Shown here: positions 1 to 10,466 of the stretch, one piece after another
How the letters are laid out: every line of letters starts with the position of its first letter
How positions within the stretch are numbered: position 1 is the first letter of the stretch
Source of the DNA: Mytilus trossulus
Lineage: Eukaryota; Mollusca; Bivalvia; Mytilida; Mytilidae
NCBI RefSeq assembly: GCF_036588685.1
Contig: NC_086380.1
Span: 53,655,144-53,719,143, forward strand
Length of the DNA stretch: 64,000 nt
Direction of reading: 5' to 3'
Made by a program: the position numbers and the translations under genes
Notes under the pieces: generated by a model
What the model was told of the DNA's origin: nothing
What the model saw: the letters and a program-made list of their open reading frames with translations, nothing else
Databases searched by the model: none

Positions 1-950
1 TGAAATTTGTTTTTTTACAGTGACTTGACTGTTAGTGTTGCCCTCCACCAATTGCAATTCATTTTAAAATTTTGACCAAACTGCAATTTGTTTTATTAAA
101 CCAAATTTTTCAACTGGTCAGAAATTTGAAAAAATTGTTTTAGTCAAAATGTGAAAGTGCAAAGTGATAAAATAAAACATACTTACAATCCTATAAGACT
201 TTAACTCCACTGTATTGATGTAATACCTATATCAGTCTATCAATCTGTATAGTTATAGTAAAGCCATTACCATACTTAAGGTGAACTGTTTTATTTTGAA
301 TTGCTATAAAAATGTCCAAACTAAGCTATCATAAAGCTTTTCTTTCGAAAAGTATTCTATACTCATAAGAATCACAAATTATGTGAATAAAAACATTTCA
401 TATTCAGTAAAATATGTGTGAAATTAAAATATGTTTGTAGGAAGTTTCCTTGGGGGAGGTAATCGTTTTTTTCGTTTCAAAAAGTCTTTATTCAAAAGAA
501 TAGTATTTTAGGTTATCTCCCTAAGGAAACTTATCAATATCGTATTGTTATTTCACACATATTTTACTGAATATATGATGTATTATTTTAAATGATATAT
601 GATTTTTTATAAATTTCAAATCCTTTTCAAAAGAAAAACTTTATAAAAGCTTAGTTTGGACAATTGTATAGCAATTCAAAATAAAACAGTTCATTTTTAG
701 TATGGAAATGGCTATACTTTAACTATACATATTGATAAACTTATTTAGACTTATAGGATTGGTAGTATGTTTTATTTTATCACCTTGCACTTTCACATTT
801 TGACTGAACAATTTGTTCAAATTTCTGACCCGTTGAACAATTTGGTTTTATAAAACAAAATGAAATTTGGTCAAAATTTTGAATGAATTGCAATTGGTGG
901 AGAGCAACACTAACAGTCAATTCACTGTAACTTAATTTTCCCAAATTTCA
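1..950. repeat. Full-length palindrome (foldback/MITE-like), copy A
   Basis: The left half (about 1-467) is the imperfect reverse complement of the right half (about 514-950), around a loop of about 46 bases. Outer arms read TTACAGTGAMTTGACTGTTA inward on both sides. Pairing continues through the AATTGCAATT and GGAAGTTTCC blocks almost to the centre. No coding capacity is visible. The structure is that of a foldback or MITE-type element. Target duplications cannot be judged because the window begins here. Confidence 0.9.
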
Positions 951-1900
951 TAAAAAGAACTACATAGGTTTTATGTTTACATAGAATAGTTATAGAATTA
1001 TCTTTGAATGAAGTAACAACAGTCGACAAACCTATTGAAATTGCTTAACCGTAAATTAGAAATATATCTATTATTATAATTTGGAATATATATGTTATAT
1101 ACATGTATATCAAAAAGGGATACAAATTAAAGAAATCGATAAAAAAAAATGATTAGTGATGAAGTATAAAGTAACGTCTCTTGCTTGTGACAAACTCATT
1201 AAAAAGATCACATCTTGTCAGAGAGTATAACATTCAAAATGACATTAATTCAAAGTTGTATTCTTCTGTTTAACTAAAATCTCAAGGCCTTTTCAATAAA
1301 GCAGATAAAATATTTAATATCTATTATCACAAAAAATGTTATATGCATTTATAATTAGCTAAACTCAATTGACACCATAAATCTATACTAGGCTTTAGTT
1401 GATGGTGAAAATTGTCCAGTAACCATAACATATATCTAAGGCCAAAGCAGTTTAATTCTTTGTTCGACGAACCCTCCCGGACCTATTTTTAAAAAAGATT
1501 TTTTTTTAATTTTGATATTCCTGCTTCCCACATCCGGAAATGTAATCATGTCCTTTTCCCGCACCCATATTTTGGTTAATATTATAAAAAGATAGCAACT
1601 TTTGTTTTTCAAATCACAGTCTAACCTGTATATATCGATTTAAAACCTATTAGCACCCAGCACACTGTGTAAATATCTGTGAGAAATTTGTTTCAGCCTT
1701 AAACCAATTCATTCCAAGTGGGAGTGCTCCGAGATAAATATATAACGGGGGAAATTACCTGTACAGAACACCACATTTGTTTCTTTACCTCTTACTTATA
1801 TTCCCTATCAAATGTTCGTTGTTAGAATAAATTACAAAGAACTTCGGAAGGAAAAGAGTTGCCTTAAACTGCAATTATATTGTATGCTGTTGAAACAAAA
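951..1900. other. No gene recognised
   Basis: AT-rich sequence between the palindrome and the first dispersed repeat. I see no conserved ORF, splice-bounded exon or RNA gene. The equivalent stretch in copy B is 25499-26448. Confidence 0.5.
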
Positions 1901-1904
1901 CTAT

Positions 1905-2150
1905 CCATAGCCGCTGCATGTTTCTGCACCGGTCCTGATTGATTCAGGGGCCTGTCGTTCAGCAGTTACCGTTTGTTGATGTGGTTCATTTGTATTTTTC
2001 CGTTTGAATTTATAGATTATATCGTTGGTTTTCCTGTTCGAATTGTGTACACTAATAATTTTGGGGTCCCTTACAGCTTGCTGGTTGGTCTGGATCAAAG
2101 CTGATGTGTGAAAGGCCGTACTTAGACTGGTCTTTATTAGTGTCAGGTTG
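1905..2150 (+). repeat. Dispersed repeat family A, degenerate fragment (copy A)
   Basis: Contains the succession of blocks seen in better copies elsewhere in the window (for example 46965-47365 and 59160-59520): CAGGGGCCTGTCGTTCAGC, CCGTTTGTTGATGTG, CGTTGGTTTTCCTGTTCG, a TTTGGGG block and AAAGGCCGTACTTAGACTGG. ORFs here are by-products of the repeat. Its copy-B equivalent is 26452-26698. Confidence 0.75.
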
Positions 2151-2511
2151 GGAACAATCCTCTCTCAGACAAGGGGTTATTTTACTATTGTAAAAAAGAA
2201 AATAGAAATACCAAGGATTTGTATAGTGCTACTATACAAAAGCTTTGACAACTTGAATTTTTTACTCAAAAGAGGAGAAATACATCACATCTAAACAACT
2301 TTTTTAAAGGAGGGTCCACTTATTTTGAATAATATAAAACTGTTAAAGTAAACGTGTTAGCATGGTTAAAGTCCAGGAATATTACAAAATTATTGGACAT
2401 GTTTTAACCATTTAATACCAGATATATACATATATAGTTCAGTGTGAAAATGTGTGCCCTTTTGTACTAAAAAGTGAATTTTTTCACAAATATATATATA
2501 ATATATAATTA

Positions 2512-2640
2512 TGGCCCGTTGAAATATATAAAATTGTCAACACGAAGAGGCTATTTCAATGAGGGCGCAGCCCGAAGTGAAATAACGTTTAAGGGTTGAC
2601 AATTTTGGATATTCATCGATTCTAAGGGGCCACAATTGTT
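2512..2640. repeat. Imperfect hairpin with GC-rich apex (copy A)
   Basis: Nested inverted blocks: AATTGTCAAC pairs with GTTGACAATT, inner TATTTCA pairs with TGAAATA, and the apex GGGCGCAGCCC is self-complementary. It resembles other GC-capped hairpins near 13.7, 51.9 and 63.0 kb. Copy B carries it at about 27059-27187. Confidence 0.6.
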
Positions 2641-3221
2641 TTATTATACCGAACTAACAGTGGGAAGGCCTTTCGAACACGTTCTATATAACTTTTCATA
2701 ACGAAGACAAGCTGACGTTTGAAAATACATATTTGTTTTAGAATTTCGAGAATGTACAACAAAGGTAGAATATTTTTGTAAAATATTGATGGCCCTGAAA
2801 AGGACTGTTACTTGATAAAAGATATCATCAGCTGCTAGCACTCTATTCATGTATAATGTCTTATTTCCTCGTCTCTCGGTGTCCTGTCAGTGTGACGTGA
2901 ACGCTGCCATCTTGTTTATTTACGTCTGTGACGTTATTTTCATAGGAGATAACTCGAGTGCAAATCTAGCAACTAAAAAGGTTATTCGCCGGTGAATATT
3001 AGGGTTAATCACCGCTGGTGTAAATTTTTAGGGTTATTCGTCGTGCGTACCTGTTGATGAACAGGAAAATACTCCATAAATTAAAGAAATGTCAAAGTAC
3101 ACATGATAAATCAAGTTGTAATATTGTCATAACCTATTATTTAATGTTTACAAAAAAAATATATTCACTCAACTTTACTTTACAAACTTTGCAAATCAAT
3201 TATTTAAATTGATAATACTCA

Positions 3222-3345
3222 TTATTGGGGTACCTAGTTTTTAACCTGTGTCCGATGACTTTCCCTGCTTACCAAATTAGCCGACATGGCTAAAAATAGA
3301 ATATAGGGGTAAATGCATATTTTTGTCTAAAATCATAATTATCTT
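3222..3345 (+). repeat. Decayed solo fragment of the Helentron-like core unit (copy A)
   Basis: Phrases such as ATTGGGGTACCTAGTTTTTA, GACATGGCTAAAAATAGAA and TATAGGGGTAAA match the middle of the 502 bp unit at 10.5-12.5 kb in the same order. It is a single, much-diverged fragment. Its copy-B equivalent is about 27769-27892. Confidence 0.65.
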
Positions 3346-3960
3346 GTAAACCGCTGTTTAAAGAGCACATGTTTATCTGACCTTAGCTATATTATTAACA
3401 ATGATAAGTTCTACCTTAAGGGTTTTTTTTCAAATAAAAACTATCAAAGGACTCTTTTATTTCCCTGCATTTTTTATCTTCTTTTACATTTTAGCCATAT
3501 ATTTCAAAAATTATAATAAATACATGAAAACTATAATTTATAGATAGAACCTTTAATAAAGAAAACGGATCAGCAAGAGTATATCTACAAATAAGAAAGT
3601 ATAGATGAAATTTTCAGTTATATATTAAAAAATTTTGCCTTTGAATGACGATTTTTAAATCCTTTTTTATGCAAAATCAATAGACGAAATATGAAAACTC
3701 CAAACAAATAAATCTTCAGTAATTGAACAAAATTTACAAAAAAGATATCTATGTGATGAATTATGTTCTAGTCTAAACTGATAAAGAGTGGTCAGTAATC
3801 ACCATACACATAGATCATGTAAGCAGCACATGCTTAATATCAATTTAGTTATGGAAAAAATACCATACAACTAAATGGTATAGCTATTCATCTATGCATT
3901 TTCACTATCCTATATTCTGTCATTGGACAAGTTCACCGAAACATTGATTTTATTTTACAT

Positions 3961-4605
3961 AAGGTGGCGGGGTTAAACATGTTAACGCGAACCCAACCCT
4001 CCCAATAACCTGGGACAGTGGGCATGACTGTTCAACATAAGAACGAACTCAGTTGAAAAAGGCTTAACTCATCAGATGGACAAACATACTGGAAAACCAT
4101 GTACGGAGAGGAAACATACACAAATTCAAAATTACAATATAAAAGAGAAAATGTGGTATGATTTCCTATGAGCCAACTTTCCACAAGAGAACAAAATGGC
4201 ACAGAAATTAACAACTACATGTACAGTTCACCGTACGGCTTTCGACAATGACAATGAATGAGCAAAGTCCTTATCGCATAGTAAGCTATAAAAGGCCCCG
4301 AAATGACAATATAAAACAATTCAAACGAGAAATCTAACGGCCTCATTTATTAAAAATAAAATGAACGAAAAACAAATATGTAACACCAAAAAAAATGACA
4401 ACCACTGAATTACAGGCTCCTGATTTGGGACAGGCACATATATACATAATGTGGCGGGGTTAAACATGTAAGCGGGATTCCAATCATCCCACTAGCATGT
4501 GACAGTGGTATTACAGTTTAACATAAGAACAACCTAAATACAAATCTATAGAAAAAGGCTTAAATTATCAGATGGACAAAAATACTGGAATACCATGAGA
4601 AACAA
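3961..4605 (-). repeat. Dispersed repeat family A, reverse, with partial internal duplication (copy A)
   Basis: Reverse-orientation family A copy: CCTATGAGCCAACTTTCCAC, then ACCGTACGGCTTTCGACAAT, AGGCCCCGAAATGACAAT and CAGGCTCCTGATTTGGGACA. The block starting GTGGCGGGGTTAAACATG occurs at 3964 and again at 4451, each followed by a GACAGTGG phrase and AGATGGACAAA, so about 150 bp of the element is present twice. Copy B equivalent is 28508-29153. Confidence 0.75.
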
Positions 4606-5716
4606 GCAAACATGTCTTATCTTTAAAATTGGTGTTTCGTTATTATTTTTTCTCATGAATGATCTAATTATACGTATTTCCATCTTGATCTAAAGATGAT
4701 TATTCAGTTTGTATGTCTTGATTAAGAATGTTGTTTTATCACCATGTAATCTTTATTTTCCAAAACAAATTCATGTAGTTTAATTTAGCATATGACCTCG
4801 ACCTTGAAATTGAAAAATTACTAAAGGTTTAAGTGAACGATCTATTATGGACGATTTTTTTAGGAGATGATCGTCGTGTCGTAGTAAAAGAGTAGGCGTA
4901 ATTTTTTTCTAAAACGAAATCGGTTCATTTTCATCTACAGGTAAGATAGGTCGTGTTTCTTCTTCCATCTTGGATTTTGAAGAAGAAGATACCAACTGGT
5001 CTAGATCTCTAGTGCAATTTTTAGCGTAGTATGTTATTCATGTGTAATACTTTTATGTAGATATATAAAATTACGTGTTTTATCATATTTACGGCTGTTA
5101 TTTCTAAACAAAAACCACGATGATTTTATTTAAATCGTTTTTTTAACTTTGCAAAATACTGAGATATAACTCAGATAGTAGGGCAGTGTATGTAAAGTGC
5201 GGATCCTAAAATATCATTTTCACTGTATATGACAGAAATTTCTGATGTAAAATGATAAATAAACAGACGACTTTTTTTTTATTTTTTGAAGAAAATGAAG
5301 AAAATAAGTTAAAATGTATATGTTAAGAAACACATAATACTAATAAAACAAAGTAAGAGATGCGAACGTTTTTTTTTCGCGCCTAAAGCCAATTAGCTTT
5401 GAAATATATACTAAAATAGGTGAATATTTAGGACACTTCACGAACAGATCGTGCAGGTGTTTTTTAACTAACAGGTAAGATGTTGTTGCAGAAAAAATAT
5501 TCATTCCAACACAATTATTAAAGTTGTATAACGTAGAATAGGTTTTGTCAATCAGTTTTTTCATATTGAACTGAATTCCACTATGCTGCTTTCTTTGTGC
5601 GAGTCATGTTTACTGTCGAATAATGATACTATTCTTTCATTTTCACTGTAGAGCGATTCATTAGTATTGTATATGCGGAGCATTTTTACTGCATGATTTT
5701 TTTTTTTTTTTTATCT

Positions 5717-5975
5717 TTTACAGTGTATTTTTTTAAGCATGTAAAGCAAGACTTTAGTTTGTGTGCTTGCTTTATTTTTTTTGGGACAATCATTATGATA
5801 ACACCCAATTTAATTAAAATATAATAAATGTATAAATACAGGTTAAACTATGCCGATACATATTGTTTAAAGATTTCAATTTTATTTTCAAAGTTAGTAT
5901 AAACAATTATACAAACGAAGCAAGCAAGTAAACCAAAGTTTTGCTTTACATGCATTAGGAAATTATCTGTAAAGC
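5717..5975. repeat. Small TIR element (MITE-like), copy A
   Basis: About 55 bp terminal inverted repeats: a left end beginning TTTTACAG and containing GCATGTAAAGCAAGAC pairs with a right end GTTTTGCTTTACATGC ending in CTGTAAAG. The ~150 bp interior is AT-rich and has no ORF. Copy-B equivalent is about 30262-30518. Confidence 0.65.
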
Positions 5976-6224
5976 CTTGATTTAGCCGACTTGCTCAAAC
6001 AATAGATAAAGTAAGAGACGGATTTGATAAAATTTAACTTACGGAGGAAAGTTTGTGTTTAAAACACTCTAAATAAATTCAATGGAAATAACATTTATTT
6101 CAAATGTATTCCATTTAATTTCTTATAAATCGTATAGGGATCTTTATCCTTGTTTTTTTATCCATTTCCATCTCCTTGTTTTTTTTATCCATTTCCATGA
6201 CACTTCACCACTAATTACGTACAT

Positions 6225-6400
6225 CTTGATAAAGATTGAATCGTTGGTTTTCCCGTTTAAAAGGTTTTACACTGGGGCCCTTTATAACTTGCTGTTCAGT
6301 GTCAGCCAAAACTCCATATTTTGATGTATAACGGTATACTTTAATAAATTGTGACTCGGATGGAGCGTTGTCTCATTGTCACATATGTACGGAAGCCGAT
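6225..6400 (+). repeat. Dispersed repeat family A, 3' part (copy A)
   Basis: Blocks ATCGTTGGTTTTCCCGTTTA, ACTGGGGCCCTTTATAACTT and TGGAGCGTTGTCTCATTGTC identify the end of family A. It is preceded by a short two-unit tandem repeat (TTTTTTATCCATTTCC). Its terminus forms the outer end of the long-TIR element described in copy B. Confidence 0.7.
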
Positions 6401-6424
6401 AAAGGCCATTCAAAAAAAATATTT

Positions 6425-6645
6425 AATGTCGTAATTACGACATAGCATGTCGTAATTTCGACATAACATGTCGTTATTTTGACATCGCTATGTCGTAATT
6501 TCGACATAACATGTCGTTATAACGACATCGTTATGTCGTAATTTCGACATAACATGTCGTTATAACGACATCGCTTTGTCGTAATTTCGACATAACATGT
6601 CGTTATAACGACATCACTATGTCGTAATAACGACATATCTATACT
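6425..6645. repeat. Array of 16-bp palindromes, about 10 monomers (copy A)
   Basis: Ten head-to-tail monomers of 21-22 bp. Each is a TGTCG-N6-CGACA palindrome (for example TGTCGTTATAACGACA or TGTCGTAATTTCGACA) plus a 5-6 base spacer. The array has many CpGs within an AT-rich region. One monomer has decayed to TTTTGACA. It lies just inside the outer end of the long-TIR element. The spacing is close to two helical turns. I know of no named family for it. Confidence 0.9.
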
Positions 6646-7244
6646 TAAAGAATATGTATTATAATTGACAAGACACTAAATGACACAGAAATTAACAAGT
6701 ATAGGTCATCATAATGCCCCCAATAATTAGAAAAGCCCCCGCATAGTCAGCTATAAAAGAGGGAAAAAAGGATACCATAGGGAGAGTCCCCGAAATGCTG
6801 TGTGGCAGACAGTGTTTTTATTTAATTATTAGCTCCCTTGGTAAAACTCCAAATTTCATATTTAATGTATTTTATTGTTAAATAATTTACATGAAGGTTA
6901 TGAAGTATATATTTGTTAATTGCATAGCTTTTGCTATTTGAATTCATTGGTTAAAGATTTCTATTTATATTTATATTGTAAAGTTTAATATTTGCATCGT
7001 CGCAAAATCTTACCTTCTTTGAATACCTTCAGTGAGAAACTTATGTATTATTGAGATTCCATCTCCAATTATTATAAATAAGAATTATAATAAATAATAA
7101 ATAATTGACTGGACTCCATTATCGTTAATTAAAATGATGTACAGCCAGACAAGGATGTATCAGAATTTTATTAGTTGGAAGAATATCTTTTGATTGATAT
7201 GGGGACTGACTTTGCCAAGCATCCCATCTCCCTTTAAATAAGAG

Positions 7245-8245
7245 CAAACTACATGGCATCTAGTATTAAGTGTGAATTGAAGTATTGATTGCTCTATTTC
7301 TACTTTCAAACGTTGTGCACGATGTTCCTACAACACGTTACACTTAAAATGCGGTGTCAAAGAGGGATTTGGACTTCGATTAATTTTTTCAAGTTTATTC
7401 GTTTTTTTATATTGTTGGTTGATTCTGGTTCTGTTCGTTTTGTGATGTCGTTTTATCAAAAATTACCTCGAGTTGTGGAAATCGATTTAATAATGTTTAC
7501 CCTTTAAGTTGTTTCAACTAAAAATGCAGTACTGTCGCAAGTAATGTAGGAAGGAAAGACAAGACGGAAGTACATGTATACGATTTTCTATAAACAAAAA
7601 TTATCGTAGGATAGGATGTTTAAATCTCAAGGTGCATATCATCCACTGCGATATCATCTGTCATTGTAAACTTTCTATATCTTAATTCAACCCCAATACA
7701 AATATATATGACACTCTGCAAGGAAATCGAACATGTTTACCCTTGGTTAAATTTGAATAGAATTGTATTTTCCCTGGCACATATGTTTTCGAAATACACC
7801 CCTTCAATTACTTGAACCTTAATTTGAGAATTATTTCCCAAGTCGTCTTCAAATATATACATTTTAAAATATAGTAATCTACTCCTGGATCGTCCGCGAA
7901 AAAGGCAAATATAATCCCGGGTTTTTATTAATTCGATGAAACGGTTTTCGTCGCTGTTTGGGATTCGTCTTTCAATTACCTCCATTTCATGCATAAGTTT
8001 ATATTGACGAAAAGTTCCGGCTAGTACAGGAATTAATTTCATCACGACAGTTATAACATGAATAGCAGGACAAATCGTGAAGTAAAACATTCCGTGAACT
8101 GGTATTAAGTCTTTTGTTTTGCGGACGAAATTGCGAAGATTCTGTTTTAAATCCTAGGGGTTGTAGGAACATCGTGCCCAACGTTTGAAAGTAAAAAATA
8201 GAGCAAACAATACTACACTTTACCCTTGTTACATAAAGCCATATA
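7245..8245. mobile_element. Inverted-repeat-bounded unit with a 117-codon ORF (copy A)
   Basis: About 70-100 bp at the left (GCTCTATTTCTACTTTCAAA, CACGATGTTCCTACAAC) is the reverse complement of the right end (GTTGTAGGAACATCGTG, TTTGAAAGTAAAAAATAGAGC). Between the ends is an unrecognised ORF on the minus strand. TIR-plus-ORF suggests a small DNA element, but the ORF has no transposase motif that I can see. Copy-B equivalent is about 31811-32811. Confidence 0.5.
7737..8090 (-). CDS. Unrecognised 117-codon ORF (copy A)
   Basis: Open from ATG to stop on the minus strand and lying between the inverted ends at about 7262 and 8225. The N-terminus is hydrophobic (FYFTICPAIHVITVVMKLI), followed by a mixed, charged stretch (EMEVIERRIPNSDENRFIEL) and a basic RGRSRSRLL patch. 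The equivalent ORF in copy B has the same length with only two visible amino-acid differences (M/V and R/L), but that is expected at this level of DNA identity and does not prove selection. No splice sites or family were recognised. It could be an element-encoded protein, an exon, or chance. Confidence 0.3.
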   Translation of the reverse strand: MFYFTICPAIHVITVVMKLIPVLAGTFRQYKLMHEMEVIERRIPNSDENRFIELIKTRDYICLFRGRSRSRLLYFKMYIFEDDLGNNSQIKVQVIEGVYFENICARENTILFKFNQG

Positions 8246-8467
8246 GTATGCGCTATATATACGGAGATAGAATGAATTGCTTGCCTCGGTAGGACAATTT
8301 CAGTTTTCTAACATTTTCACATTTCATTCATCATATATATGAAAATTTATATTAATTTCAATCAATCGTGGTTTATTTTTTGCAGCTTTTTGACAGATCT
8401 GTCAAAATCTATAAAATATATAAATTTCTTACTTAAGGTGTCCAAAGAAGGTAGCCTAGGATTTTGC

Positions 8468-8749
8468 CATATTTTGTAGAACTTATACTATAGGTTGGTA
8501 CCAGCAATATCGCAGGCAAGTTCTATAATGGTGGAAAAATGCGGTGCTCAATTTAAATAACACGCTACGTTGGTTATTTAGTGTACACAACATTTTTTAT
8601 GTTATATTTTCATAGTCAGAAAGATTATTACAGTCAATCCTTAAGTAATAGCAACACAAACACAATGAAACTGAGTTTATAAACTGGTATGTTTAAGTGG
8701 CCAAATATGTTTTAGCTTGCTATTTTTTCATTGTTGTGTTTTATTTCAG
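8468..8749. other. Junction region between duplication copy A and the SLC13 exon
   Basis: Unique within the window. The run from about 8435 (AAGGTGTCCAAAGAAGG) to TTTTGCCATATTTTGTAG looks continuous, and a pyrimidine-rich tract with acceptor TTTATTTCAG ends at 8749. Confidence 0.5.
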
Positions 8750-8947
8750 GTGATGGTTGGTTTTATGATGAACATTATAGGAATACTGGTACTCATTTTA
8801 GGAACAGAAACATGGGGAGCTAGCGCTTTTAACTTTCACACATTACCAGATATATTTAAGACAAACAACAATGTATCTGATATTGCACAAAACATTACTT
8901 TACTAGTAAATGGTACCTGTTTGTGCTCAAATCTTACCATGACATAA
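8750..8947 (+). CDS. Last exon of an SLC13-type sodium/carboxylate (or sulfate) symporter
   Basis: SLC13 proteins are sodium-coupled plasma-membrane carriers for dicarboxylates, citrate or sulfate. This exon follows the acceptor TTTATTTCAG, begins in phase 0, and encodes 65 residues before TAA. Its first half, VGFMMNIIGILVLILGTETW followed by GASAFNFHTLPD, fits the final transmembrane helix and conserved NTWG-type motif at the SLC13 C-terminus, here with E for N. The remaining residues form a tail with three N-X-S/T sequons (NVS, NIT, NGT) and two cysteines. The upstream exons should be on the plus strand to the left, but none are visible in 1-8467, so they lie beyond the window or have been lost. 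It could be a pseudogene remnant. Confidence 0.65.
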   Translation: MMVGFMMNIIGILVLILGTETWGASAFNFHTLPDIFKTNNNVSDIAQNITLLVNGTCLCSNLTMT

Positions 8948-9090
8948 CGGTTCATCTTGTTAAATATATATATTTATTTCAAAACGAGGCAACAACTGCA
9001 TACTACGCGATGGATGATATGGAACGATTACCCAGTTATTTGTCCAATTGAAACTTGTTTGTGCTTAAATCGTACCATGACATTACATGT
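8918..9090 (+). repeat. Short local duplication of the SLC13 tail
   Basis: CTGTTTGTGCTCAAATCTTA with ACCATGACATAA at the end of the exon recurs at about 9054-9085 as TTGTTTGTGCTTAAATCGTA with ACCATGACATTA, so the last ~35 bases of the coding exon are repeated about 135 bp downstream with a few changes. Confidence 0.6.
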
Positions 9091-9954
9091 GTCAAAAGGA
9101 TACTGCATAATGCTTCTCTTTATTCGTTAAAAGTTCTGGTATGAATTCAGCATATTTAAAAAAAGGGATCAAGTAAACAAGAAGATGAGCATAGTTAGTT
9201 CCCATTGAAATGACGATTGCTGAAAAACACGCCCTACGAACATAACAAATATGTAACCAATCAAGAAATTATTCATGTTGTTTTAAGTTTCCTTGGTATT
9301 GTTGTTTTTTTTAATGTCAGTTTCAGATAATTGTTTGTTAGAATCAGTATGATTTCCCCTCTCTAAGACAAAAAAATTCGAAGTATGACATTTTATTTTT
9401 TAAAGCAATATCCCTATCCAACTATTTTAATCTGTACTTAGTTTAGAATGATTAATACTTGTGTTTTAAAGTGAATAAAGTCAAGTGTTTTCATACTATT
9501 GCAAGATAAAGAGTCTTAGATTGTAAGTACTGTTGAGATCTCTGGGATTTGTTATCATCTGCATCTGATCACGCCACGTCTACAATAGGCAGTTTCACTA
9601 TAATGGCGAAGCCCGAATATGATTGCTGATTAATTTGTTGTTAATAATTAAGAAAAAGGTGTCGCGGAACACTCTGAAGACCCAGCAATGCAACAGTAGA
9701 TTAAAGAAACATAGAACAGATAAATGATTACCTAATACTTTCTCCTTAGTATGTTAGTGTCATAGGGGTATATGTTGAGTATCCAGGTGAGTTCTTAAAA
9801 GCTAATTCATTAATCAAGCAGTTTGTGTGTTGTGATTTATACACAAAAACGATATCGTTTTGGGTTTTTATCTGCGGGAATAACAACACACATTTTTCTT
9901 GGAGATAGAACAGGGTTTATGTAGCGTTAATATTCATTAATCCATTCAGCTTTT
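9091..9954. other. No gene recognised
   Basis: AT-rich. No ORF, exon or clear repeat could be supported. Confidence 0.45.
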
Positions 9955-10437
9955 TTATATTCTGATTTGTATTAACTTCATCACAGCCTTAATCCATTCG
10001 AAAAGAGTATCTACATTTTCATTCTCATGTTTAGCATTTTGTTTTGCTTCAACCGATACTGAAGCCATCTGTATTTTAAAGTTGTGTTGCAGACTGATGG
10101 GTTTATCCTCAAATATTCCGGGGCATGCATAAGACATTTCCCAGAAACATTTGTGAGTGTTATTGATAAGTTTCCAGTAATAACAATGCCAGCCGGATAA
10201 TATATGAATAGGGAACTAGCACAGGTGCAATTAGAAGGTTTAGACTTGACGTCGTCAATATTAAGATCCTGGAACACATGTTTGTGATTTGTAATATTTG
10301 TTGCAATTGTTTTGGTATGAGATGTACAGACTGTTCTTTAAAAGAGGGAGGTAGTTTCAATTGTACTGATTTAAGATGAACATAATGAAGGATGTTGCTC
10401 AAATTGAAGGCAACAAGACCTTTGTTAACCGGGGAAA
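9955..10437 (-). pseudogene. Frame-broken coding remnant, probably from a retroelement-type ORF
   Basis: Read on the minus strand, coding-like text moves between frames. One frame starts with NKGLVAFNLSNIL. A second carries HKHVFQDLNIDDVKSKPSN and PAGIVITGNLSI. A third carries FEDKPISLQHNFKIQMASV and DTLFEWIKAVMKLIQIRI before a stop. From memory, the order (PAG-VITG, then KPISL-NFK, then DTL-EW-KAV--LI) resembles a long uncharacterised ORF abundant in bivalve and cnidarian genomes that is linked to reverse transcriptases. The frame changes and stops mean it is decayed. Family assignment is inference. Confidence 0.5.
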
Positions 10438-10466
10438 GTTTTAGAAAAAGTCGTTTCTACTTTTTA

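Larger units (their letters stand above)
1..8467 (+). repeat. Segmental duplication, copy A (~8.4 kb, direct orientation)
   Basis: The sequence from base 1 to 8467 is repeated almost base for base at 24549-33033. By eye the copies differ by scattered single-base changes, a 5 bp and a 7 bp indel near 7.0-7.1 kb, and one 21 bp monomer in the palindrome array, giving roughly 1% divergence or less. Alignment stops abruptly at 8467, where copy A continues into sequence leading to an SLC13 exon. The left end of copy A may lie outside the window. I see no convincing gene inside except a 117-codon ORF. The near identity implies a young duplication or an assembly duplicate. Confidence 0.95.

Noticed and set aside
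2990-3045. TTAGGG-like phrases (ATTAGGGTTAAT, TTAGGGTTATTC) as interstitial telomere
   Set aside because: Only two imperfect, irregularly spaced matches; not a (TTAGGG)n tract.
6425-6645. Regular palindromic repeats with short spacers, at first sight like a CRISPR array
   Set aside because: Spacers are only 5-6 bases and near identical, the repeat varies in its centre, and the context is eukaryotic.
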